From IMG/VR virus record IMGVR_UViG_3300042466_000307, positions 1 to 24,417 of that record: 24,417 bases of DNA. One strand, 5' to 3'. The stretch comes from a virus. Below are positions 1-7,115 of this stretch, in pieces (position 1 is the first letter of the stretch; every line of letters starts with the position of its first letter). A model generated the notes under the pieces. It was not told where the DNA came from and did not search any database. It saw nothing but the letters and a program-made list of their open reading frames with translations. Position numbers and translations under genes: made by a program.

Positions 1-2
1 AT

Positions 3-74
3 TCCGCATATTTGCAACGCAAAGCGGATCGACGAAAATTGTTGTTCGGGCGTTTTTATGAAAATAAAGATTAA
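3..74 (+). CDS. C-terminal end of an upstream phage gene (partial)
   Basis: Reading from base 3 gives 23 residues, including KADRRKLLFGRFYENKD, and a TAA stop at 72-74. The codons (TTG, CGA, AAA, GAT) match the rest of the phage. The other two forward frames also stop early: one at 59-61 and one at 85-87. The frame choice therefore rests on codon style and on a plausible charged protein tail. No family can be assigned from so short a piece. It would be the last gene before the terminase operon leader. Confidence 0.4.
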   Translation, partial: SAYLQRKADRRKLLFGRFYENKD

Positions 75-131
75 ATTGAAATTATGATTGTATATTTTAT
101 TCAGCGGATTAATAGGAAAATTTCACAATTA

Positions 132-139
132 TACATTTG
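132..139 (+). promoter_or_regulatory. Candidate Bacteroidota -7 promoter element
   Basis: TACATTTG fits the Bacteroidota sigma-ABfr -7 consensus TAnnTTTG exactly and lies about 90 bases before the small terminase start. I do not see a convincing -33 TTTG box at the usual 19-21 base spacing, so this is tentative. If it is used, transcription would start near 146 and the repeats at 163-217 would lie in the 5' leader. Confidence 0.3.
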
Positions 140-217
140 TTATCAAATGAAAATTGTTTCGATTGATCAAATCACTTTTGTTGATCAATTTACGTTAATC
201 AATACGGAATTAATCAA
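140..217 (+). repeat. Clustered TTGATCAA / TTAATCAA octamers upstream of terminase
   Basis: The octamer TTGATCAA occurs at 163-170 and 181-188. The variant TTAATCAA occurs at 195-202 and 210-217, and a looser TTATCAA at 140-146. Spacing between the four octamers is 18, 14 and 15 bases. TTGATCAA is a perfect palindrome. The site could be an operator for a late-gene regulator or part of a packaging (pac/cos) recognition region next to the small terminase gene. The same octamer also arises in coding DNA from Asp-Gln codons, so only the clustering is notable. Confidence 0.4.
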
Positions 218-229
218 AACATTAAAATA

Positions 230-634
230 ATGACACAAAAAAAAACAATTTGGCAAATTTACGGGGCGCGTGGCGGTCGTCCCCGTAAATATGCAACCGA
301 AAAAGCATTCACAACCGCCGTTGATCAATATTTTGATTTCTTGTTGGAATACGATGAAAAACCGACAATTACGGGAATGATTTTATTTTTAGGATTTTGC
401 GATCGTCGATCGTTTTACGATTACGAAAAAACGTCCCCGTTTTCTCACGCCGTAAAAAGGGCGCGTTTAATGATTGAAAATCACTATGAAAAATTAATCC
501 AAACACAATCAAACGCCGGATCAATTTTCGCCCTTAAAAATATGGGTTGGGTTGACAAAACAGAAGTCGAACAAACAATCACGGAAAACAAACAAGTTTT
601 TCAAATTGGCGATCAAACCATTGAATTTGACTAA
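230..634 (+). CDS. Terminase small subunit
   Basis: This 134-residue protein most likely recognises phage DNA and delivers it to the large terminase for packaging. The N-terminus contains GARGGRPRKY, a basic patch common at the start of small terminases. A helical DNA-binding region follows (about residues 25-75), then a middle region ending SNAGSIFALKNMGWVDK. The ALKNMGW-DK signature is typical of phage small terminases related to P22 gp3-type DNA-packaging proteins. It lies directly upstream of the large terminase, as usual. The start at 230 follows an AT-rich leader and opens with ATGACACAAAAAAAA, almost the same start as the portal gene, consistent with A-rich initiation in Bacteroidota. 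Family call is from motif and position; oligomeric state cannot be seen. Confidence 0.8.
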   Translation: MTQKKTIWQIYGARGGRPRKYATEKAFTTAVDQYFDFLLEYDEKPTITGMILFLGFCDRRSFYDYEKTSPFSHAVKRARLMIENHYEKLIQTQSNAGSIFALKNMGWVDKTEVEQTITENKQVFQIGDQTIEFD

Positions 635-635
635 T

Positions 636-833
636 ATGAAATATGAAAATGAAAACGATCCATTCGAAGAAATGGAACGCGAAATAAAATTGATTGTTGT
701 CATTATTTCGACAATTAGTTGCGCAATTATTATTCTTTTGTTTTGGTTCACAATGTCGATTTTTACGGCGTGCGGATCGACTAAACAAAAGGAAATTTGT
801 CCCGCATACAAAGTTTATGAAAGAAAACATTAA
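636..833 (+). CDS. Small membrane or lipoprotein-like peptide between the terminase genes
   Basis: This 65-residue ORF starts one base after the small terminase stop and overlaps the large terminase start by 17 bases, so it is probably translationally coupled. An acidic/basic N-terminus (residues 1-18) is followed by one strong hydrophobic segment (about 19-42, including VVIISTISCAIIILLFW). Just after it comes FTACGSTKQ, which resembles the lipobox and post-cysteine residues of Bacteroidota lipoproteins, then CPAYKVYERKH. It may be a single-pass inner-membrane protein or a lipoprotein with an unusually long N-region. I recognise no family. A start further upstream (552) would overlap the small terminase and is unlikely. 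Confidence 0.6.
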   Translation: MKYENENDPFEEMEREIKLIVVIISTISCAIIILLFWFTMSIFTACGSTKQKEICPAYKVYERKH

Positions 834-2256
834 TGTTTTATTCAAACCATTTCCGAAGCAAATCGAATTTTTGAACGCGATTTTTTCCGGGAATTTTGAT
901 TTCGTTTTATACGGGGGTTCAATCCGTGGCGGGAAAACGTTTTCGGGAATTGGCGCATTGTTGATCCTTTGTCGCGCGTTTCCTGGTTCACGGTGGGCGA
1001 TCGTCCGAACCGATTTGCCAACGTTAAAGCGGAACACAATTCCGTCGTTTTGGAAAATTTGTCCCGTGAATTTTTTACGGGGCGGATCAATTAAAACCGG
1101 ATACAACCAGGACACGCAAACCGTGACATTCAAAAACGGATCGCAAATTTTGTTTTTTGCTGAAAATTTCGATCAAGACAAAGAATTGAACCGTTGGAAG
1201 GGATTAGAAGTAAACGGATTTTTGTTGGAAGAAATAAACGAATTGCAACAAAAATCATTCAACAAAGCAATTGAACGCGCCGGATCGAATATCATTGCCG
1301 GCGCAACCAAACAACCGCGTCCGATAATTATTGCAACGTGCAACCCGGCTCAAAATTGGGTAAAAAAACAAATTTATGATCCTTGGAAAAATGGATCGTT
1401 GCCGAATCGTTGGACATATATTCCGGCAAAAATATTCGACAATCCGTTCATTTCGGACGATTATTTGAACGCGTTGAAAAATATGCCGGCGTTCGAATAT
1501 GAAGTTTTTGTCAATGGGAATTGGGACATTGAATTGAAATCCGGCGGGGAATTTTACAAATCATTTGATATGTCCGCGCATACCGGATCGGTTGCGTATG
1601 ATCCGACAAAGGCGTTGCATATTTCATTCGATGAAAACGTCAATCCTTATATCACGGCGGTTGTTTGGCAAATTCACAAAGACGAAATTCGAACGGATTT
1701 GAATATGATTGCGGAATATTGTTTGCCGTCCCCGAATAACACCGTCCGGAAATTATGCGACGCGATCGCGCGTGATTTCAACGGACATTCGTCCGGGTTG
1801 TTTATTTACGGCGACGCAACGTCGCGCAAAGCGGATACAAAGTTGGAAAAGGGACATAATTTTTTCACGTTGATACGCGATTATTTGATCCAATTTGCGC
1901 CAAATTTACGCGTCCCATTATCAAACCCGTCGGTTGTTATGCGCGGGAATTTTATCAATACAATATTTGAAAAAAATTATTCCGGCGTTGCAATCAAAAT
2001 TTCGTCCGATTGCGTCAATACAATTTCCGATTTTAACAACGTCAAAGAAGACGCGGACGGGACAAAGAAAAAAGAAAAAGAACGCAACGCAACAACCGGG
2101 ATCACGTTTGAAAAATACGGTCACACGTCCGACGCGTGCGATTATTTTATTTGCGAAGTATTAAAACCCGAATTCAATCAATATTCGTCCGGTCGCCCAA
2201 CATTTGATCACGTTCGGATCGGATACAACAAAAATAATTCGGCGAATTATTATTGA
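817..2256 (+). CDS. Terminase large subunit (packaging ATPase and nuclease)
   Basis: This 479-residue motor protein pumps DNA into the prohead and cuts it. The ATPase half shows a Walker A motif, GGSIRGGKT (33-41), a Walker B with catalytic Glu, GFLLEE (134-139), and a coupling motif, IIIATCNPA (170-178). The C-terminal RNase H-like nuclease shows the expected spaced acidic residues: D272 in HISFDEN, D333 in FIYGDATS, and D439/D442 in HTSDACDYF. The length is typical. I chose the ATG at 817 (MKENINVLFKPFPKQ) because it puts the usual short adenine-contacting N-terminus just before Walker A. Reading on to 694 adds 41 residues that overlap the small membrane gene and look unlike terminase sequence. 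All key catalytic residues appear intact. Confidence 0.93.
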   Translation: MKENINVLFKPFPKQIEFLNAIFSGNFDFVLYGGSIRGGKTFSGIGALLILCRAFPGSRWAIVRTDLPTLKRNTIPSFWKICPVNFLRGGSIKTGYNQDTQTVTFKNGSQILFFAENFDQDKELNRWKGLEVNGFLLEEINELQQKSFNKAIERAGSNIIAGATKQPRPIIIATCNPAQNWVKKQIYDPWKNGSLPNRWTYIPAKIFDNPFISDDYLNALKNMPAFEYEVFVNGNWDIELKSGGEFYKSFDMSAHTGSVAYDPTKALHISFDENVNPYITAVVWQIHKDEIRTDLNMIAEYCLPSPNNTVRKLCDAIARDFNGHSSGLFIYGDATSRKADTKLEKGHNFFTLIRDYLIQFAPNLRVPLSNPSVVMRGNFINTIFEKNYSGVAIKISSDCVNTISDFNNVKEDADGTKKKEKERNATTGITFEKYGHTSDACDYFICEVLKPEFNQYSSGRPTFDHVRIGYNKNNSANYY

Positions 2257-2291
2257 TTTTTTTAAATTTGTAAAAATGATTTTTTTTCGAT

Positions 2292-2990
2292 ATGGGTTTG
2301 ATAATTAGAACCGATTTTGATCAAATGATTGATCAAACGGATTTGGATATAATTTTGAACGCGGACGATCACGTTTTGAATGAAGCAATAGCAAGTTCGA
2401 CGCGTGAAATGATCGCATATTTGGGCGGGCGTTTTGACGTTTCAAAAATGTTTTTTGATGTTGTTTCTTGGTCAAAAACGACAACGTTTGCATTGACGGA
2501 CGTTGTGTTGTTATTTGCGCCGGCCTGGACAAATAAAGCATATACGTTGAACGATATTGCGTCGGACATTGCAACCGGCAACGTTTATGTTTGTATCCAA
2601 ACAATGACAAACAACAACAAACAACCGTTGACAAATTCGGCGTTTTGGACGTTGATAGGATCACAAAATTCATTATATAAAGTAATATTATCAAACACCG
2701 GGCAAAATCCAAATAACGCAACATATTTTTCGAAATCGGATCCGCGCGATCCGTTGTTGTGCCGTCAATTATGCGATTTGGTATTGTATGAATTACATTC
2801 GCGGATAAATCCGCGTTTTATACCGGAATTTAGAATTCAACGTCGTGACGATGTGATCAAATTTTTGCGCGATTGCGCGGATCCGCGAAAAAATTTGGGC
2901 GTGAATTTTCCGTTGCCAACACAAACGGACGGTAAAGGATTTGACATTTCGTTCGGGAATAGTTCATTGACAACAAATCATTCATATTAA
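2292..2990 (+). CDS. Head-tail connector, DUF1320 (Mu gp36)-like, with inserted carbohydrate-binding-like module
   Basis: The 232-residue protein resembles Mu gp36/DUF1320 connector proteins. The N-terminal helical part (1-60) contains EAIASSTREMIAYLGGRFDV, and the C-terminal part (150-200) contains DPLLCRQLCDLVLYELHSRI and RRDDVIKFLRDCADP, the helical signature of this family. Between them, residues 74-125 form a separate segment with AWTNKAY, GNVYVC and FWTLIG. This Y-x-C ... W pattern resembles type 3 chitin-binding (CBM5/12) modules. It would form part of the neck ring between portal and tail. It lies between large terminase and portal, earlier than in Mu, where the gp36 gene follows the head genes. 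Connector role is inferred from similarity and context; the module's ligand is unknown. Confidence 0.7.
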   Translation: MGLIIRTDFDQMIDQTDLDIILNADDHVLNEAIASSTREMIAYLGGRFDVSKMFFDVVSWSKTTTFALTDVVLLFAPAWTNKAYTLNDIASDIATGNVYVCIQTMTNNNKQPLTNSAFWTLIGSQNSLYKVILSNTGQNPNNATYFSKSDPRDPLLCRQLCDLVLYELHSRINPRFIPEFRIQRRDDVIKFLRDCADPRKNLGVNFPLPTQTDGKGFDISFGNSSLTTNHSY

Positions 2991-2995
2991 AACAA

Positions 2996-4243
2996 ATGAC
3001 ACAAAAAAAACGAACACCACAAACAACCGTTCAAAATCCCGTTAACGTTTCAAAAAATGTTCCGGAATATTTGAAAGTAATTCAAAAAGTCGTAAAACGT
3101 GAATTGACACGAACGTCACAAAATATACAAAAGTGGCGATCCGCGACAATTTCCGCCGAAAGCATATTGAACCCGAATCGCGTCAAATTGTTGGAAATAT
3201 ACAAAGACGTAATTTTGGACGCGCATTTGTCAAGCGTAATGAACACAATCAAATTGAAGGTAAAATCCGGCGAAATATATATTTGCAACGCGGACAAATC
3301 GGAAAATGAAGACTTGACAAAAAAAATCCGCGACAAATGGTTTCGCGATTATTTGGATTTTTATGTTGACGCGTTGTTTTATGGTCATTCATTAATCCAA
3401 ATAAACGGAATTTCAAACGATCGTTTCATTGATTTGGAATTAGTTCCGCGTGAAAATGTCGTTCCGGAATTTGGGATCGTTAAGACAAACGCCTGGTCAC
3501 ACGCAACCGACGGCGTTGATTTCCGTTCCGAACCCTATTCAGATTGGTTGATCGAGATCGGTCAAAAAAATGATTTGGGAATATTACACAAAGCAACACC
3601 GTTGACGTTGTGGAAAAAGGGCGTTTTCGGGGCGTGGTCGCAATATGCCGAATTGTTCGGAATGCCGTTGCGAATTGGAAAAACCGACATTTTGAATCCG
3701 GCGAATCGCGTCAATATGGAAAAAATGTTGGAAAATATGGGTTCCGCAAGTTGGGGCGTTTTCAACCTGGACGATCAAATCGAATTCATAAACGGGAACG
3801 GATCAACAAGTTCGTTCGAAATTTACGATAAAATGATTGATCGCGTCAATACTGAAATTTCTAAATTAGTTTTAGGGCAAACGGGAACGACGGACGAAAA
3901 ATCGTTCACGGGTTCGGCAAACGTTCACGCGTCAATTTTGGCGGATTACATTTCAGCAATCAAAACCGACATTGTTGATCACGTTCACAAAATAATCATT
4001 CCTAAAATGAAAATGTTCGGAATGTTACCAAACCAGGATTTGACATTCAAATTTGAAGACAATGAACAAATTCCGATTGACAAACATTTTGAAATAACAA
4101 AAGAATTATTGAATTTTTACAATATACCGGCCGAATGGATCGCGGAACGTTTCAACGTGCCGGTCGAAGAAAAAGACATTCAAACGCAAACAACGTCCGT
4201 TTTGCCGGACGTGGCGAACCTATATAAAAACGCAATTGTTTAA
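2996..4243 (+). CDS. Portal protein, DUF935 (Mu gp29)-like
   Basis: This 415-residue protein most likely forms the dodecameric portal ring at the capsid vertex through which DNA enters and leaves. The diagnostic region is around residues 200-230, GVFGAWSQYAELFGMPLRIG, which matches the W-x-x-Y-x-E-x-F-G-x-P-x-R-x-G core of Mu gp29/DUF935 portals. An acidic stem-like region follows, with the tail at 330-390 reading HKIIIPKMKMFGMLPNQDLTFKFED. The gene lies between the connector and the MuF gene, with only two bases to MuF, as expected for an operon. It starts ATGACACAAAAAAAA, nearly the same as the small terminase start. Length is at the short end for the family but no domain appears missing. 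Confidence 0.88.
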   Translation: MTQKKRTPQTTVQNPVNVSKNVPEYLKVIQKVVKRELTRTSQNIQKWRSATISAESILNPNRVKLLEIYKDVILDAHLSSVMNTIKLKVKSGEIYICNADKSENEDLTKKIRDKWFRDYLDFYVDALFYGHSLIQINGISNDRFIDLELVPRENVVPEFGIVKTNAWSHATDGVDFRSEPYSDWLIEIGQKNDLGILHKATPLTLWKKGVFGAWSQYAELFGMPLRIGKTDILNPANRVNMEKMLENMGSASWGVFNLDDQIEFINGNGSTSSFEIYDKMIDRVNTEISKLVLGQTGTTDEKSFTGSANVHASILADYISAIKTDIVDHVHKIIIPKMKMFGMLPNQDLTFKFEDNEQIPIDKHFEITKELLNFYNIPAEWIAERFNVPVEEKDIQTQTTSVLPDVANLYKNAIV

Positions 4244-4245
4244 AA

Positions 4246-5769
4246 ATGTCAAAGTCGATCAATTATTCAAAAGAACAATTGCAAAATTTGATCCGGGACA
4301 TTTATTCCGGATCAATTAATCCGTCACGTTTGCCGGTTGATCTTTATAATACGATTTATGAAACATTATTGGACGGCGTTTTCAAAGGATTTGGAAATAC
4401 AATCGACGAATTGGCGGACGGATCGCCGGAAAAACTTTTGGCGGAATATTTTCAACACAATATCGCGATATTTTCCGGGGCGAAAACATTTCAACAGGTC
4501 AACGATATGTCGAACGCCGTTTTCACGCCCGAAGGATATAAACGCGAATTTTCTGAATTTAAAAAATTGATCACGGGCGATAAATTTCACAACGGTTTGT
4601 TTTCGCTTTATAATGTGAATTATTTACGGACGGAATACAACACCGCCGTTCGTGTTGCTCAAAACGGGCGACAATTCACGGAATATATGAAGGACGCGGA
4701 TATTTTTCCATATTTAAAATATATTGCCGTTCACGACGAACGCGTCCGCGAAGAACATTTGCATTGGGACGGAATCACGTTGCCCGTTGGTCACAAATTT
4801 TGGGACACACACGTCCCGCCAAATGGTTTCAATTGCCGTTGTCGAATGGTTCAATTGTCGGAATATGATGAATTCACAATCACGCCCGAAAACGAATTGA
4901 AAAACGCGCCAAAACCCGACGAACCATTGTTCGAATTTAATCCGGCGAAAACGGGTTTTATTTTCGATGAAAGTAAACACCCATACACCGTGAAAATTGG
5001 CGAACGATTTAAACCGGCGCAATCAGTCAATTTTGGATTTCCAACACCAAAAAAACCAACGCAAAAAATCGTCGTTCCGGAGTTGCCAACAAACCCACAA
5101 CCGAAATTTAAACCCGAAAATTTAGATGAAATTTTTAATGTTGAAACAGATCCGAAATTTTGGGCGTTATTAAAAAAACCAACAACCGTAAAAGCAAACT
5201 ATAAAGGAAAAAGTTTTGCGCGCGGAAATTCCGTTGACGTTGATGTTGTCCGTTTCACAACTGAATACGGAATGAAAAAAATAATTTATCACGAATTCGG
5301 ACACGTTATTCACGATCAACTAAATTGGAATGCAATCGGATTTTTTGAAAATATTGTTGATCCGTTAATCGAAGAAACATTTTCAAAATGGAAAAAATAT
5401 TTTAAATTTTCAAAAAAACAAGCCGACAAATTTTCGTATTTATCGAAATTTAGATCAAATGAATTTAAAAATCGAATGCGAGATAAATTTCCGGAAATAG
5501 ATATAAAAGATTTTAACGAACAATTTTCGGCGATGAATGACACAATTGCGTCGTTGACAAAAGGTCGTTTAGGTTGGGGGCACGACTTATCATATTGGAA
5601 AGAAGGGCGCGGATATTTTGATCGCGCGGAATTTATTGCGCACGCCTTTGAAAATAGGTTTTTAGGCAATGAATTATTCAAATATGAATTTCCGGATCTT
5701 TATAATGATATGATAAAAATGATTGACGATTTAATCTTAAAAGAAAATTTAAAAAATGGATCAAATTGA
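4246..5769 (+). CDS. MuF head morphogenesis protein fused to a C-terminal zincin-like metallopeptidase domain
   Basis: The 507-residue protein has two parts. Residues 1-210 are a Phage_Mu_F domain: an N-terminal helical region, then HDERVREEH (163-171), the WDGITLPVGHKFW segment, and PPNGFNCRCRMV with the conserved C-x-C at 197-199. MuF proteins attach to the portal and are carried in the virion. A proline/lysine-rich linker (about 225-290) leads to a second domain with HEFGHVIH (349-356), a canonical HExxH zinc-peptidase motif. FDRAEFIAHAFENRF follows, where E462 could be the third zinc ligand. The C-terminal DNA is visibly more AT-rich than the first half, suggesting a separate origin. MuF proteins are known carriers of swappable C-terminal toxin domains, so this may be an effector. 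A virion-assembly protease role is possible, but a separate ClpP-like protease exists at 7116. Confidence 0.82.
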   Translation: MSKSINYSKEQLQNLIRDIYSGSINPSRLPVDLYNTIYETLLDGVFKGFGNTIDELADGSPEKLLAEYFQHNIAIFSGAKTFQQVNDMSNAVFTPEGYKREFSEFKKLITGDKFHNGLFSLYNVNYLRTEYNTAVRVAQNGRQFTEYMKDADIFPYLKYIAVHDERVREEHLHWDGITLPVGHKFWDTHVPPNGFNCRCRMVQLSEYDEFTITPENELKNAPKPDEPLFEFNPAKTGFIFDESKHPYTVKIGERFKPAQSVNFGFPTPKKPTQKIVVPELPTNPQPKFKPENLDEIFNVETDPKFWALLKKPTTVKANYKGKSFARGNSVDVDVVRFTTEYGMKKIIYHEFGHVIHDQLNWNAIGFFENIVDPLIEETFSKWKKYFKFSKKQADKFSYLSKFRSNEFKNRMRDKFPEIDIKDFNEQFSAMNDTIASLTKGRLGWGHDLSYWKEGRGYFDRAEFIAHAFENRFLGNELFKYEFPDLYNDMIKMIDDLILKENLKNGSN

Positions 5770-5953
5770 TGAAAAATTATTTCAATATTCAAAAGAATAT
5801 TTGGAAAAATATCCCAACGGCGTTTGGTTGTATGGATTAAGTGAAATAAAATCGCGGGAATGGTTGATTGATTTATACGAAAAATCAAATGGTCGGGAAA
5901 TTTTGGTTTCGCCAAACAATACAATTGATGATTGCGAAATAACTTATATTTAG
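5756..5953 (+). CDS. Small unknown protein overlapping the MuF-zincin gene (possible partner or immunity protein)
   Basis: This 65-residue ORF starts inside the end of the MuF gene (14-base overlap) and ends one base before the gpG-like start. The protein is acidic and soluble-looking, with no membrane segment or signal peptide. It opens MDQIDEKLFQYSKEYLEKYP and includes GVWLYGLSEIKSREWLIDLY. I recognise no family. It is absent from the standard Mu order between MuF and gpG, and it shares the AT-rich composition of the MuF C-terminal domain, so the two may have been acquired together. Its position fits an immunity protein for a MuF-borne effector, but this is inference only. Confidence 0.6.
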   Translation: MDQIDEKLFQYSKEYLEKYPNGVWLYGLSEIKSREWLIDLYEKSNGREILVSPNNTIDDCEITYI

Positions 5954-5954
5954 T

Positions 5955-6374
5955 ATGTCGAACCGAATTGATTTTAAAAAAAAGTTAAAGGAATTCAACG
6001 CCTTTAAACGCAAAGTTCCCAAAATTGCCGGAAATTTGGCGTTGCAACATTTTTTAAAAGCGTTTGACGATGAAGCATTTTCGGACGGATCGCAAAGTTC
6101 GGATCCGTGGGCGAAACGCAAAACAAAAACAAAGCGCGACAAAAAAGCGGGGCGACGGGCGTTGTTGGTTCAATCCGGCGCGTTGAAAGGATCGTTGTCG
6201 GTTCGGTCGGCAACCTGGAAACGGATTGTTGTCGGTTCATTTGGGATTAAATATGCGCCGTATCACAACCGCGGGACAAAGGTTTTGCCGAAACGTCAAT
6301 TTATAGGTCGTTCAAAATTATTAGATCGAAAAATCAAAAAATTAATTAGTGTTGAATTAAAGAAATTTTTATAA
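5955..6374 (+). CDS. Virion morphogenesis protein, Mu gpG / phage tail S-like
   Basis: The 139-residue protein looks like the Mu gpG / P2 gpS group, which acts in tail completion or head-tail joining. The N-terminus is basic and helical. The middle contains DPWAKRKTKTKRDKKAGRR followed by LLVQSGALKGSLSV, a common pattern (residues that define an L-x-x-SGxLxxS core). The end carries APYHNRGTKVLPKRQFIG (about 106-123), equivalent to the H-N/Q-x-G ... P-x-R-x-F-I/L-G signature of the family. It lies between MuF and the gp37-like gene with almost no intergenic space. Start at 5955 follows the previous stop by one base. Confidence 0.78.
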   Translation: MSNRIDFKKKLKEFNAFKRKVPKIAGNLALQHFLKAFDDEAFSDGSQSSDPWAKRKTKTKRDKKAGRRALLVQSGALKGSLSVRSATWKRIVVGSFGIKYAPYHNRGTKVLPKRQFIGRSKLLDRKIKKLISVELKKFL

Positions 6375-6375
6375 A

Positions 6376-6879
6376 ATGTTCAAAGAATTTTTTCAAGTAA
6401 TCCGCACGCGATTACAAACCGAAATCCCAACGATCAAAACGATCGACGTTTTCAACAATCAATTTGAAAACGAACCAAACGAAAAACCGTTCCGTTTCCC
6501 GGCCGTATTTTTTGAATTTGTCAATTTGCCGTATAGATCCGAAGTCAACGGAATTCAAAAAATCGACGTTGAATTCACGTTGCACGTTGCAACGTCTGAA
6601 TTGCGACAATCATTCGATTTATGGGATCTTTGCGAACAAATCGGAACGTCTTTGCATAATTATTCCGGCGATAATTTTTCAGACATTACACAACGAAACG
6701 CAATCCCGGACAATGATCACGATAGGATCAATATTTGGCGATTGACATTCGGTTGCACAATTACAGACGATACAAAATTCAAACCAGGAAAACAAACGGT
6801 TGTTTCGGGAATTTCATTGAATATCACGCGCGATTTAGACATCGACAATGTTGTCATTAAAACCGGCGACGGGTTGTGA
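6376..6879 (+). CDS. Probable tail terminator / Mu gp37-like protein
   Basis: The 167-residue protein starts one base after the gpG-like gene. Its pattern fits small tail-terminator or completion proteins: an N-terminal helix (MFKEFFQVIRTRLQTEIPTI), a strand with FPAVFFEFVNLPYRSE, IDVEFTLHVAT, and a mid helix LWDLCEQIGTSLHNYSG. The assignment is based on position (after gpG, before the capsid genes) and on alpha/beta pattern, not on a diagnostic motif, so other connector roles are possible. The 3' end overlaps by 45 bases, antisense, with the HTH gene on the other strand. Confidence 0.55.
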   Translation: MFKEFFQVIRTRLQTEIPTIKTIDVFNNQFENEPNEKPFRFPAVFFEFVNLPYRSEVNGIQKIDVEFTLHVATSELRQSFDLWDLCEQIGTSLHNYSGDNFSDITQRNAIPDNDHDRINIWRLTFGCTITDDTKFKPGKQTVVSGISLNITRDLDIDNVVIKTGDGL

Positions 6880-7044
6880 TTTGGCGTTTTGTAAATCGCG
6901 CCAAATTGTTGACGGGCGCAAAAATAATTTTTCCGCAATGTCATTGATCACGTTTTCGATTTTTTCGCCTTTGCGCGTTTGGATTTCATTTAATACGAAC
7001 GATTGACGGCGTTCAATATCGGATTTATTTTTTTTGCCGGACAT
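6835..7044 (-). CDS. Small helix-turn-helix DNA-binding protein, antisense within the head operon
   Basis: This 69-residue protein is read against the surrounding genes. Its codons (AAA, CGC, GAA, TTG) match the phage, supporting a real gene. Residues 15-55 contain ERRQSFVLNEIQTRKGEK then VINDIAEKLFLRPSTIWRDL, which fits a helix-turn-helix with the recognition helix near RPSTIWRDL. I chose ATG 7044 (MSGKKNKSD); a start five codons earlier at 7059 is also possible. Its 3' end overlaps the gp37-like gene by 45 bases. It may be a small regulator, perhaps of the late genes or the divergent protease gene at 7116. Function is otherwise unknown. Confidence 0.65.
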   Translation of the reverse strand: MSGKKNKSDIERRQSFVLNEIQTRKGEKIENVINDIAEKLFLRPSTIWRDLQNAKSQPVAGFNDNIVDV

Positions 7045-7115
7045 TTTTACTATATACAATTAATTATTCGCGCATAAAGATAAATAATTTAATTTTTTTT
7101 TGTTCATTTTGGCGT

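Noticed and set aside
163-217. CRISPR-like array in the repeats upstream of the small terminase
   Set aside because: Units are only 8 bases with short, irregular spacers; it does not resemble CRISPR repeats.
694-816. Longer N-terminus for the large terminase starting at 694
   Set aside because: It overlaps the small membrane gene by more than 100 bases and adds 41 residues unlike terminase; ATG 817 fits better.
579-1133. Minus-strand ORF of 184 residues opposite the terminase start
   Set aside because: It lies wholly antisense to coding DNA with intact motifs and has low-complexity residues typical of a shadow frame.
2310-2340. TTGATCAA repeats inside the connector gene as operators
   Set aside because: They encode Asp-Gln codons within a supported frame, so codon use explains them.
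5756-5769. Frameshift joining the MuF-zincin gene to the following small ORF
   Set aside because: No slippery heptamer or stem is seen, and the small ORF has its own ATG in an A-rich context.
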